The position numbers were made by a program, and so were the translations under genes. The notes under the pieces are model-generated. The model had not been told where the DNA came from. It saw only the letters and a program-made list of their open reading frames with translations, and did no database searches. 20,130 nt of DNA from an uncultured Prevotella sp. (GTDB taxonomy: Bacteria; Bacteroidota; Bacteroidia; Bacteroidales; Bacteroidaceae): NCBI GenBank assembly GCA_937898715.1, contig CALEKA010000111.1, positions 1 through 20,130 of the forward strand, written 5' to 3'. Below are positions 1 to 5,642 of this stretch, in pieces (position 1 is the stretch's first letter; the number at the start of each line of letters is the position of its first letter).

Positions 1-7
1 ACACGAA

Positions 8-48
8 AGTAGGAGATAAACACCTATGATTAGTGTTTACCTCCTACT
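8..48. terminator. Strong hairpin at left edge, probable bidirectional terminator
   Basis: Inverted repeat with arms AGTAGGAG/CTCCTACT (8-15 and 41-48) continued by TAAACAC/GTGTTTA (17-23 and 33-39) around a 9-base loop. No long T-run follows on either side. It probably ends a gene lying left of the window, but that gene is not visible. Confidence 0.55.
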
Positions 49-83
49 CGATTATGTATAGGGAAAGTAACGATGGTGATGAT

Positions 84-119
84 AAATCCTAACCGCTCAA
101 ATTCAAGCAGTTAGGATTT
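84..119 (-). terminator. Terminator of tRNA-Leu(UAG)
   Basis: Inverted repeat AAATCCTAAC (84-93) with GTTAGGATTT (110-119), extended inward by GCT/AGC after a one-base mismatch. It begins 8 bases past the 3' end of the tRNA on the minus strand, and the arm ends in TTT on that strand. It fits an intrinsic terminator. Confidence 0.65.
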
Positions 120-126
120 CACGGGG

Positions 127-208
127 TGCGCCTGATAGGACTCGAACCTACACGTCTCGCGACACCAGATCCTAAGTCTGGCGCGTCTACCAATTTCGCC
201 ACAAGCGC
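127..208 (-). tRNA. tRNA-Leu(UAG)
   Basis: Reverse complement folds as a class II tRNA. The acceptor GCGCTTG pairs with CAGGCGC. The anticodon stem CCAGA/TCTGG encloses CTTAGGA (anticodon UAG). There is a variable arm and a T-loop GGTTCGAGTCC. The discriminator is A. The 3' CCA is not encoded (ACCC follows). Length is 82 nt. It has its own promoter and terminator, separate from the tRNA group at 518-947. Confidence 0.96.
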
Positions 209-219
209 AAAATGTAGTG

Positions 220-250
220 CAAAGATAATATTTGTTGCGCGATGGACAAA
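220..250 (-). promoter_or_regulatory. Promoter of tRNA-Leu(UAG)
   Basis: On the minus strand TTTG (250-247), 19 bases, then TATCTTTG (227-220). This is the Bacteroidetes -33/-7 pattern, placed 11 bases upstream of the mature tRNA 5' end. Confidence 0.75.
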
Positions 251-300
251 ATGTTTTGCTTAGAAAAAGGCCGGTGAGACGTGAAAAAGGTGGCGTTAGG

Positions 301-431
301 GCTAATGATAGGCTAACGATGGGCTAATGATGGGCTAATGATAGGCTAACGATAGGCTAACGATAGACTAATGATAGGCTAATGATAGGCTAATGATAGG
401 TAATGATAGACTAACGACGGGCTAATGACGG
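301..431. repeat. 11-bp tandem repeat, 12 copies
   Basis: Twelve consecutive units of consensus RCTAAYGAYRG fill this interval. One unit (400-409) has lost one base. Every substitution between units is a transition (A/G or T/C). The array sits between the promoter of tRNA-Leu(UAG) and the terminator of the second tRNA group. No credible gene lies in 209-517; short open frames here are produced by the repeat. Confidence 0.95.
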
Positions 432-474
432 GCTGAGATGCTTTGCTTAGCTGGCGGGGGCAAGGAGGGGTATG

Positions 475-506
475 AAAAAAGCTGACTTGCGTGATGCAAA
501 TCAGCT
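475..506 (-). terminator. Terminator of the four-tRNA operon
   Basis: On the minus strand AGCTGATTTGC, a short loop, then GCAAGTCAGCT followed by T5-6 (complement of A475-480). Arms lie at 496-506 and 480-490 with one internal mismatch. It starts 12 bases past tRNA-Leu(UAA). This is a classic intrinsic terminator. Confidence 0.85.
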
Positions 507-517
507 GTTGCTTAATG

Positions 518-602
518 TGCTCGAAGCGAGACTCGAACTCGCACGGACATTTCTGCCCAAAGGATTTTAAGTCCTTCGTGTCTACCATTCCACCATTCGA
601 GC
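518..602 (-). tRNA. tRNA-Leu(UAA)
   Basis: Reverse complement gives acceptor GCTCGAA/TTCGAGC, anticodon arm AAGGA-CTTAAAA-TCCTT (anticodon UAA), a long variable arm and T-loop GTTCGAGTC. Discriminator A; CCA not encoded. 85 nt. It is the last gene of the minus-strand group Gly-Leu(GAG)-Gly-Leu(UAA), 4 bases after the encoded CCA of the preceding tRNA-Gly. Confidence 0.96.
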
Positions 603-606
603 GACC

Positions 607-682
607 TGGAGCGGAAAACGAGACTCGAACTCGCGACCCCAACCTTGGCAAGGTTGTGCTCTACCAACTGAGCTATTTCCGC
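607..682 (-). tRNA. tRNA-Gly(GCC), copy 1, CCA encoded
   Basis: Reverse complement gives acceptor GCGGAAA/TTTCCGC, D-loop AGCTCAGTTGGTAGAGC, anticodon arm CAACC-TTGCCAA-GGTTG (anticodon GCC), T-loop GTTCGAGTC and discriminator T. TCCA is encoded at the 3' end (complement of 607-610). The tRNA body is identical to the copy at 875-947, but that copy lacks CCA. Confidence 0.97.
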
Positions 683-706
683 AAAAAATGGGAAGCATGC
701 TTCCCA
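683..706 (-). terminator. Hairpin plus T-run inside the tRNA operon
   Basis: Perfect 18-base palindrome at 689-706 (TGGGAAG, CATG loop, CTTCCCA), followed on the minus strand by T6 (complement of 683-688). The T-run abuts the first base of tRNA-Gly copy 1. By form it is an intrinsic terminator, by position a possible attenuator or processing signal. Confidence 0.5.
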
Positions 707-716
707 CTTTAACAAG

Positions 717-800
717 TGAAGAGGAGGAGACTCGAACTCCCACGACACAATTGTCACTACCCCCTCAAAGTAGCGCGTCTACCAATTCCGCCACCTCTCC
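717..800 (-). tRNA. tRNA-Leu(GAG)
   Basis: Reverse complement gives acceptor GGAGAGG/CCTCTTC (one G-U), anticodon arm CTACT-TTGAGGG-GGTAG (anticodon GAG), a variable arm and T-loop GTTCGAGTC. Discriminator A, CCA not encoded, 84 nt. With UAG and UAA this is the third distinct leucine isoacceptor within 700 bp. Confidence 0.95.
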
Positions 801-827
801 AGTTTGTCTTTAAAAATATTTTTCGCT

Positions 828-861
828 CGAAGCATCCGTTGCAATGAATGGATAGGCTTCG
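828..861 (-). other. Imperfect hairpin in the tRNA-Gly/tRNA-Leu spacer
   Basis: CGAAGCATCC (828-837) pairs with GGAT..GCTTCG (850-861) across a two-base bulge. On the minus strand it is followed by an A/T-rich stretch ending in TTTTT (814-824). It lies between tRNA-Gly copy 2 and tRNA-Leu(GAG). A processing or pausing role is possible but only inferred. Confidence 0.35.
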
Positions 862-874
862 CTTCGGTTTCGAG

Positions 875-947
875 AGCGGAAAACGAGACTCGAACTCGCG
901 ACCCCAACCTTGGCAAGGTTGTGCTCTACCAACTGAGCTATTTCCGC
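875..947 (-). tRNA. tRNA-Gly(GCC), copy 2, CCA not encoded
   Basis: The 72-base body is identical to copy 1 (611-682), with the same GCC anticodon and discriminator T, but the following bases read CTC rather than CCA. It is the first gene of the four-tRNA minus-strand operon and starts about 44 bases after a strong promoter. Confidence 0.96.
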
Positions 948-990
948 AATTTATCTCTTGCATGTCCGTTCTCTAACGGCTTAGCGGGTG

Positions 991-1022
991 CAAAGATAGG
1001 GAGTATTTCTGATTCTACCAAA
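991..1022 (-). promoter_or_regulatory. Promoter of the four-tRNA operon
   Basis: On the minus strand TTTG (1022-1019), 20 bases, TATCTTTG (998-991). It matches the Bacteroidetes consensus and drives Gly-Leu-Gly-Leu. The rest of 1023-1168 is A/T-rich and holds no recognisable gene. Confidence 0.75.
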
Positions 1023-1168
1023 TGTTTCGCTAAGTTTTTTTCTTTTTTCTTGAAAAAATGTGTTTTTGGATCTATTTTGGCTCCTTTTCCTATGATGATG
1101 GCTCTCTTAGTGCGTTGAGATGGGCTTGTGTGTTAGGGGAAGGATAGGGTGAGGTAGGGCAGAAATAA

Positions 1169-1241
1169 TGTGGGCGATGTGTCTCGTGTCGGCTTGGGGT
1201 GAGAATTCACGATTATGCCGACGCGGGACGCGTCGCCCACA
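1169..1241. repeat. GC-rich extragenic inverted repeat, family copy A
   Basis: Arms of 25 bases at 1169-1193 and 1217-1241 share the core GGGCGA-GCGTC-CGC-GTCGGC. They differ at four positions, all of which become G-U pairs in plus-strand RNA, so the hairpin is conserved there. ATTTTT follows at 1243-1248. It sits immediately 3' of cysD. The same family recurs at 5237-5542. Confidence 0.85.
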
Positions 1242-1277
1242 GAATTTTTGAATTTTGCTTAATCAGAGATGGGAGCG

Positions 1278-2189
1278 TTAGAAGTATCCTTCGCGCTTTT
1301 TCTGCTCCATAGAGGCGTCTTGATCGAAGTCGATCACGCGTGTGGTACGCTCGCTCTTGGTGGTGGTCATCATTTCCTCCACGATCTTCTCGATGGTATC
1401 GGCTTCGCTTTCGATGGCACCTGTCAGAGGCCAGCAGCCGAGGGTGCGGAAGCGGATCTTGCGCATCTGTATTTTGTCGCGATACTGTTCGGGCAGACGG
1501 TCGTCGTCGGGCATGATGAGCTGTCCGTCGATTTCTACGCAGGGGCGCTCTTTGGCGAAGTAGAGGGGCACGATGGGTATTTTCTCAAGGCGTATGTACT
1601 GCCAGATGTCGAGTTCGGTCCAGTTGCTCAGTGGGAACACGCGGATGCTTTCGCCCTTATGGATGCGAGCGTTGTAGATGTCCCACAGCTCGGGACGTTG
1701 GTTTTTGGGGTCCCACTGGTGGAACTGGTCGCGGAAGGAGAAGATGCGCTCTTTAGCGCGGCTTTTTTCTTCATCGCGGCGTGCTCCGCCGAATGCTGCG
1801 TCGAAATGGTGCTTGTCGAGTCCGGCCTTGAGGGCTTGTGTCTTCATCAAGTCGGTGTGAACCTTCGATCCATGGGTGAAGGGGCCTACGCCGGCCTTGA
1901 ATGCTTCCATGTTGCTTTCTACGATGAGGTTCCATCCGTGCTCTTTGGCGTACCAATCGCGGAATTGCAGCATCTCTTTGAATTTCCACTTAGAGTCGAT
2001 GTGCATCAGGGGGAAGGGTGGGCGTCCGGGGGCGAAGGCTTTTTCTGCCAGGCGAACCATTACGCTTGAGTCCTTACCGATGCTATAGAGCATTACGGGG
2101 TTTTCGAATTCCGCTGCCACCTCGCGGATGATGTGGATTGACTCTGCTTCGAGTTCCTTTAGGTGGCTCAGACTATAGTTTTCTGTCAT
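1278..2189 (-). CDS. cysD: Sulfate adenylyltransferase subunit 2
   Basis: The small subunit of ATP sulfurylase converts sulfate plus ATP to adenosine 5'-phosphosulfate in the cytosol, normally with the GTPase CysN. The 303-residue product matches the usual CysD length. The PP-loop is SIGKDS (residues 36-41). The family block GGARRDEEKSRAKER lies at 134-148, TLGCWPLTGA at about 249-258, and the expected C-terminus MEQKKREGYF is present. The ATG at 2189 gives the standard N-terminus. A minus-strand TACCTTTG lies about 40 bases upstream. The usual downstream cysN is absent: an extragenic hairpin and the tRNA block follow instead, and the upstream gene is unrelated. In this order CysD could feed cysteine synthesis or sulfation; the context does not decide. 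Confidence 0.95.
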   Translation of the reverse strand: MTENYSLSHLKELEAESIHIIREVAAEFENPVMLYSIGKDSSVMVRLAEKAFAPGRPPFPLMHIDSKWKFKEMLQFRDWYAKEHGWNLIVESNMEAFKAGVGPFTHGSKVHTDLMKTQALKAGLDKHHFDAAFGGARRDEEKSRAKERIFSFRDQFHQWDPKNQRPELWDIYNARIHKGESIRVFPLSNWTELDIWQYIRLEKIPIVPLYFAKERPCVEIDGQLIMPDDDRLPEQYRDKIQMRKIRFRTLGCWPLTGAIESEADTIEKIVEEMMTTTKSERTTRVIDFDQDASMEQKKREGYF

Positions 2190-2229
2190 TTTGATAGACT
2201 TCTTTTCCTATGTGTACTTTATTTTGGAG

Positions 2230-2237
2230 CAAAGGTA
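2230..2237 (-). promoter_or_regulatory. -7 box of cysD
   Basis: Minus-strand TACCTTTG fits TAnnTTTG and predicts a leader of roughly 37 bases. No clear TTTG lies at the expected distance upstream, so only the -7 element is called. Confidence 0.5.
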
Positions 2238-2397
2238 AGGTTTTTTGATGAGAAAATGCATATATGGATAGTAATAAAGCGTTTCGCTGTGTCTGTACTG
2301 AGGCAATTTGTTCGTACCATGGAGCCGATACTGCCCGCAACGCTCATAAAAATAGCATTCCGTGGTCGATTTGCGTCTGTCTTAATGGAAAATTGCT

Positions 2398-2405
2398 TAC
2401 TTTTG
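2398..2405 (+). promoter_or_regulatory. -7 box of the small glycosyltransferase gene
   Basis: TACTTTTG fits TAnnTTTG and lies 65 bases before the ATG at 2471. A TTTG at 2370-2373 is 24 bases upstream, slightly beyond the usual spacing. Confidence 0.5.
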
Positions 2406-2470
2406 CGTTATAACTGACATTATCCGCTCCGCCATTGTGGCTTGGCGGAAGTAAAGAACAACAATCTGCG

Positions 2471-3187
2471 ATGAACAAGATTCACATCATCACGCCCGTA
2501 AAGGACTCTATCGATACTACGCTGCAGACCATCCAAGCCGTGATGGGAAGCCAACTCAGCGTGGCCCACACCTATACTGTATACAACGATTTCTCTACGC
2601 CTGAGAACACCGCACGCCTTCAAGCAGCTTCTGCCGAGATGGGTTTCCGACTGGTCAATCTCAGCGATCTGACCACTCATCCTTCGCCCAACTATCTGCT
2701 TGTACTGCAGCGCTCGCAGCAGGAGGCGCTTGCCGAGGGGGCAGGACTGTGTATCGTAGAGAGCGATGTTACCGTGCGCCCCGATACGCTTCAGGGGCTT
2801 GTAGATGGTGCGACGAGCCACGCTCAGTGTGGCATTGCTGCCTCGGTCACGGTCGATGCTGAGGGCAAGATTAATTATCCTTACCTCTATGCTCGCGGTC
2901 AGGAGGGGCAGGTGGTCGACACGCGTCGTCACTGTAGTTTCTGCTGCTCGCTGCTCACCCCCGCACTGCTTCAAGCGTTTGATTTTAAGAAGCTCAATCC
3001 CGAGAAGAATTGGTTTGACGTGACCATCTCTCACGAATCCCTTCAAGCCGGGCTTCACAACTATCTCTTTGCTTCGCTCCCTGTGCTCCATCGTCCGCAT
3101 CAGAGCCGCCCTTGGAAGCAACTGAAGTATACTAACCCGCTGAAGTACTATTGGAAGAAGTTTACTAAAGGGCTGGACAAGATTTGA
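2471..3187 (+). CDS. GT2-like (GT-A fold) glycosyltransferase, small
   Basis: The predicted 238-residue cytosolic protein begins MNKIHIITPV, the first beta-strand of a GT-A fold. VYNDFSTPENT (37-47) matches the nucleotide-binding D-x-S-T region of GT2 enzymes. VESDVTV (97-103) is in the place of the metal-binding DxD. The C-terminus is basic and aromatic (about 214-238) and could touch the membrane surface. I chose the ATG at 2471 because the GT-A strand starts there; the in-frame start at 2435 only adds 12 non-family residues. It is monocistronic, with cysD divergent upstream. Donor, acceptor and glycan are unknown. It lies apart from the glycan cluster at 10684-17173. Confidence 0.75.
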   Translation: MNKIHIITPVKDSIDTTLQTIQAVMGSQLSVAHTYTVYNDFSTPENTARLQAASAEMGFRLVNLSDLTTHPSPNYLLVLQRSQQEALAEGAGLCIVESDVTVRPDTLQGLVDGATSHAQCGIAASVTVDAEGKINYPYLYARGQEGQVVDTRRHCSFCCSLLTPALLQAFDFKKLNPEKNWFDVTISHESLQAGLHNYLFASLPVLHRPHQSRPWKQLKYTNPLKYYWKKFTKGLDKI

Positions 3188-3264
3188 GTTTAATTTGAGT
3201 TTTTAGTTTTGAGGTTATAAGGTTATAAAGTTAGCTTAAGCTTCGGTATGAAGTATAATCTTAG

Positions 3265-3322
3265 CTTCTAAACTTTTCAACTCTTCAACTCATATCTTAC
3301 TTCTAAACTTTTCAACTCATAT
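3265..3322. repeat. Short direct repeat upstream of the cyclophilin gene
   Basis: CTTCTAAACTTTTCAACTC occurs twice (near 3265 and 3300), separated by a partial TTCAACTC copy, just before the ATG at 3330. The region is A/T-rich. No clear TAnnTTTG promoter is seen in it. Confidence 0.7.
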
Positions 3323-3329
3323 TCTATTT

Positions 3330-4028
3330 ATGAAATATCTCTTCACCCTCCTGTTTGCCTTCGCTGCAGCACTGGGCATTAAAGCCCAATCAGCCTCACA
3401 GACGGCCGATACCCTTGAGCATGAAGTACTGCTCGAGACCACGCAAGGCAATATCCGCCTTAAGCTCTACAATGATACCCCCCTGCATCGCGACAATTTC
3501 TTGAAACTCGTGCGTAGTGGCTTCTACGATGGATTGCTATTCCACCGCGTCATCCCCAACTTCATGATTCAGGCGGGCGATTCTGCCAGTCGCCATGCAC
3601 AGCCCGGTCAGCTGTTGGGCGATTCGCCCGAGCCCTATACTTTGCCTGCCGAGATACGCTTCCCGCAACATTTCCACCGAAGCGGAGCCTTGGCAGCAGC
3701 TCGTGAGAGCGAGGATGTGAATCCCGAACTTCGTTCTTCGGCCTCGCAATTCTACATTGTGACGGGTAGCATCTTTACCGACGATCGCCTTGATGCCATG
3801 CAGCAGCGCCTCGACTCCACTACGCAGGGTCGCATTCGCCTCACCCCCGCTATCCGCGAAGCCTATCGCACTTATGGTGGTGCTCCCCACTTAGACGGGC
3901 AGTACACCGTATTTGGCGAGGTGACGGAAGGCTACGATGTGGCCGACCTCATACAGTGGGCTGCTCGCGATGAACACAATCGTCCGTTCGACGACGTGCG
4001 CATTATCCGAGCCACGGTGGTGAAGTAA
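3330..4028 (+). CDS. Secreted cyclophilin-type peptidyl-prolyl isomerase
   Basis: Cyclophilins catalyse cis/trans isomerisation of X-Pro bonds. The 232-residue product starts with a signal peptide: MKYLF, a hydrophobic run, and a likely cleavage after about residue 19 (IKAQS). It should act in the periplasm. The cyclophilin domain covers about 32-230. The catalytic block FHRVIPNFMIQAGD (71-84) carries the expected Arg, Phe and Gln, and SSASQFYI (136-143) corresponds to the family S-x-S-Q-F-F-I strand. An insertion at about 85-115 and a longer segment at 148-188 make it larger than minimal bacterial cyclophilins, as in many Bacteroidetes periplasmic members. It stands alone between two gene-poor regions, so its clients cannot be inferred. 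Confidence 0.92.
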   Translation: MKYLFTLLFAFAAALGIKAQSASQTADTLEHEVLLETTQGNIRLKLYNDTPLHRDNFLKLVRSGFYDGLLFHRVIPNFMIQAGDSASRHAQPGQLLGDSPEPYTLPAEIRFPQHFHRSGALAAARESEDVNPELRSSASQFYIVTGSIFTDDRLDAMQQRLDSTTQGRIRLTPAIREAYRTYGGAPHLDGQYTVFGEVTEGYDVADLIQWAARDEHNRPFDDVRIIRATVVK

Positions 4029-4098
4029 TTTGCTTCTCTTCCACAATGCTTGCAAGGCTGTAAACAATCTCTCATCTTGGCAGGGCATACCTATACTC

Positions 4099-4125
4099 TA
4101 TACGCGTACGCGCGTGCGCGCACGT
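4099..4125. repeat. Alternating purine-pyrimidine tract, left flank
   Basis: 27 bases of strict pyrimidine-purine alternation rich in CG and CA/TG steps (TATACGCGTACGCGCGTGCG onward), a Z-DNA-prone sequence. It abuts the left arm of the inverted-repeat element at 4126. Confidence 0.8.
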
Positions 4126-4528
4126 CAGAGAGTTTTATGCTTTGAAATGGCAGTATCTGTCACTTTCTTGGCTTAATCTATTGAATATCAAGGGAATGTG
4201 AAGTGTAGGCAACTATTTTTGCTTGCACTTTGCTTGCACTTTGCCTACATTTCTCTTCCTACCCCTAATTTTTCCTCTTCCCACCCCTAATTTTTCCTGT
4301 CTAGGGGTGTAAGCAAGCCTTCTTCGGTAGGAAATTTTTCTGATGTCTGATATTACGTGTTGGCGGAATGGTAACGGGTTGATATAAAAAAGGGCACATG
4401 GCTCTTTTTCAAAATAACAAGGGAAGTGTAGGCAAAATGACTTTGCATACACTTTGTAAAAGCTTGAAAATCAATCTATTCGTACCGAAAAGTGACAGAT
4501 GTGAATGTCTGAACTGTAAAACTCTCTG
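4126..4528. mobile_element. Putative MITE-like element with imperfect terminal inverted repeats
   Basis: The left arm (4126-4192) and right arm (4463-4528) align as an imperfect inverted repeat of about 67 bases. Perfect blocks are CAGAGAGTTTTA (4126-4137 with 4517-4528) and ATCTGTCACTTT (4155-4166 with 4489-4500). Internally, GCTTGCACTTT occurs twice in tandem around 4220-4241 and ACCCCTAATTTTTCC occurs twice (4261-4275, 4283-4297). No transposase or credible coding frame is present. Similar purine-pyrimidine tracts flank both sides. A non-autonomous transposon or a large structured intergenic RNA would both fit. It accounts for most of the gene-free stretch 4029-4751. Confidence 0.5.
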
Positions 4529-4544
4529 TATACGCGTGCGCGCG
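4527..4544. repeat. Alternating purine-pyrimidine tract, right flank
   Basis: 18 bases of strict alternation including TATACGCGTGCGCGCG, sharing TATACGCGT with the left flank in the same orientation. It abuts the right arm of the inverted-repeat element. Confidence 0.75.
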
Positions 4545-4696
4545 AGGCAATGCTGATGCGTGGTATGCCTCTTTTCGAATATTAGTGGTGCTATCACACG
4601 GCTGTAAGTGGCAGAAGGCAGAACGTTAAATGATTGCCGAGGGCTTGAAAATACCGTTGGACTGAAGCAGAAGTCGGCTTATTGAAAAACAATTGC

Positions 4697-4704
4697 TATC
4701 TTTG
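4697..4704 (+). promoter_or_regulatory. -7 box upstream of the SRPBCC-like gene
   Basis: TATCTTTG fits TAnnTTTG, 47 bases before the ATG at 4752. No TTTG at canonical spacing is evident. Confidence 0.5.
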
Positions 4705-4751
4705 CGCCCGCAAACATTATCTAAAGAAAAGAATAGAAATAAAGTAGAACT

Positions 4752-5222
4752 ATGTCATTATCAAAGTACGAAAGTGAAGTAAAGATCATACCGCAAACGC
4801 AAGCTGTGGTGTACAGCCGCTTCTCCGACCTCAACAGTCTGAATGCCATCAAGGATCGCCTCTCCGATCCTGAAGTGCAACAGAAGATGACGGAGCAGAT
4901 ACCTGCCGATAAGATTGACGAGGTGCGCAAGTATGTCGACGGACTCACTTTCGAGACCGATGCTCTGCATATCTCTTCGCCTATGGGCAATATTACGCTT
5001 CGCGTGGTGGAACGTGAAGAGCCGAAGTGTGTGAAGTTTGCTTCGGAGGGCTCGCCCATCCAGCTTTACGTGTGGATACAGTTGCTGCCGCATGGTGAAT
5101 ACGAGTCGAAGATGCGCGTGACGGTGGGTGCTGAGGTGAACTTCTTCATGAAGGGCATGGTGTCGAAACCGCTGCAGCAGGCTGCCGATGGGTTGGCTAA
5201 TATGCTGAGCGCGATCAGATAG
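4752..5222 (+). CDS. SRPBCC-like small protein
   Basis: A 156-residue soluble protein with no signal peptide or membrane segment. It begins MSLSKYESEVKII and alternates beta-strand-like stretches (7-23, 68-90, 102-130) with a helical segment around 29-62. It ends in an amphipathic helix (about 134-155, KPLQQAADGLANMLSAIR). This layout resembles the helix-grip fold of SRPBCC/START-type proteins, which bind hydrophobic ligands, and small proteins of this type are common in Bacteroidetes. No catalytic motif is visible and no ligand can be proposed. It is monocistronic. The fold call comes from the pattern of the translated sequence, not from a profile search. Confidence 0.6.
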   Translation: MSLSKYESEVKIIPQTQAVVYSRFSDLNSLNAIKDRLSDPEVQQKMTEQIPADKIDEVRKYVDGLTFETDALHISSPMGNITLRVVEREEPKCVKFASEGSPIQLYVWIQLLPHGEYESKMRVTVGAEVNFFMKGMVSKPLQQAADGLANMLSAIR

Positions 5223-5236
5223 CTTCACAGCGAGTT

Positions 5237-5542
5237 CTGTGGTTGACGCGTCTCGCGTTCGATGGTAGATAAGAGGTAAGCCCAAAGGAAGTGGGGGCGA
5301 AGCGTCTCGCTTCGGCACGGCGCTGAGGGCTCAATGCCCGAGGCGGCGTAGGGAGAGTTCTCTCAGTCATGCTCGGCATCGAGCCTCGCATGACTGGCCG
5401 AAGCGAGACACTTCGCCCCCACTCCCTTTGGGGCTTACTTCTTGCTCGCTGTTGCTGCCGACGCGGGGACGCGTCGCCCCCAGTATTGGCTGAGGAGTTT
5501 GCCGCTCGTAGGCTGAGCTGACGCGGGACGCGTCGCCCACAG
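5237..5542. repeat. Nested extragenic inverted-repeat cluster, family copies B-F
   Basis: Outer copies of the GC-rich family lie at 5237-5260 (inverted), 5459-5484 and 5519-5542. Between them a large inverted repeat has arms of about 47 bases, 5270-5316 and 5397-5443, with few mismatches. These arms contain a diverged version of the same core (GGGCGAAG-GTCTCGCTTCGGC). A small hairpin, CAGTCATGC (5364-5372) with GCATGACTG (5388-5396), lies at the centre. No gene is present in 5223-5642. The arrangement suggests repeated insertion or recombination of one small palindromic element. Confidence 0.85.
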
Positions 5543-5583
5543 GACTGGTACTCTAGATGGGTGAAAGGCTATTGATATAATAA

Positions 5584-5618
5584 ATACCCCCTTCTTCCTT
5601 TGCGGGAGGAGGGGGTAT
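5584..5618 (-). terminator. Terminator of the rimP-nusA-infB operon
   Basis: Inverted repeat ATACCCCCT (5584-5592) and AGGGGGTAT (5610-5618), extended inward with G-U pairs to about 15 pairs and a short loop. It lies 24 bases past the infB stop on the minus strand and is followed there by TTATTA-type sequence. Confidence 0.75.
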
Positions 5619-5642
5619 GATATGTTAAGTAGAAAGATGTCG

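Noticed and set aside
301..431. CRISPR array
   Set aside because: The units are 11 bp with no spacers; the other arrays (12534-12623, 18551-18636) are also spacerless, and no cas gene is present.
379..963. Several short frames over 379-963
   Set aside because: They run through the 11-bp repeat and the tRNA genes; the tRNA folds explain the sequence.
1269..2069. Long open frame on the plus strand (266 codons) opposite cysD
   Set aside because: It lies wholly antisense to cysD, has no recognisable family features, and arises from the codon bias of the real gene.
4213..4597. Minus-strand frames inside the putative MITE-like element
   Set aside because: They follow the short internal repeats, have no start context or family resemblance, and overlap the inverted arms.
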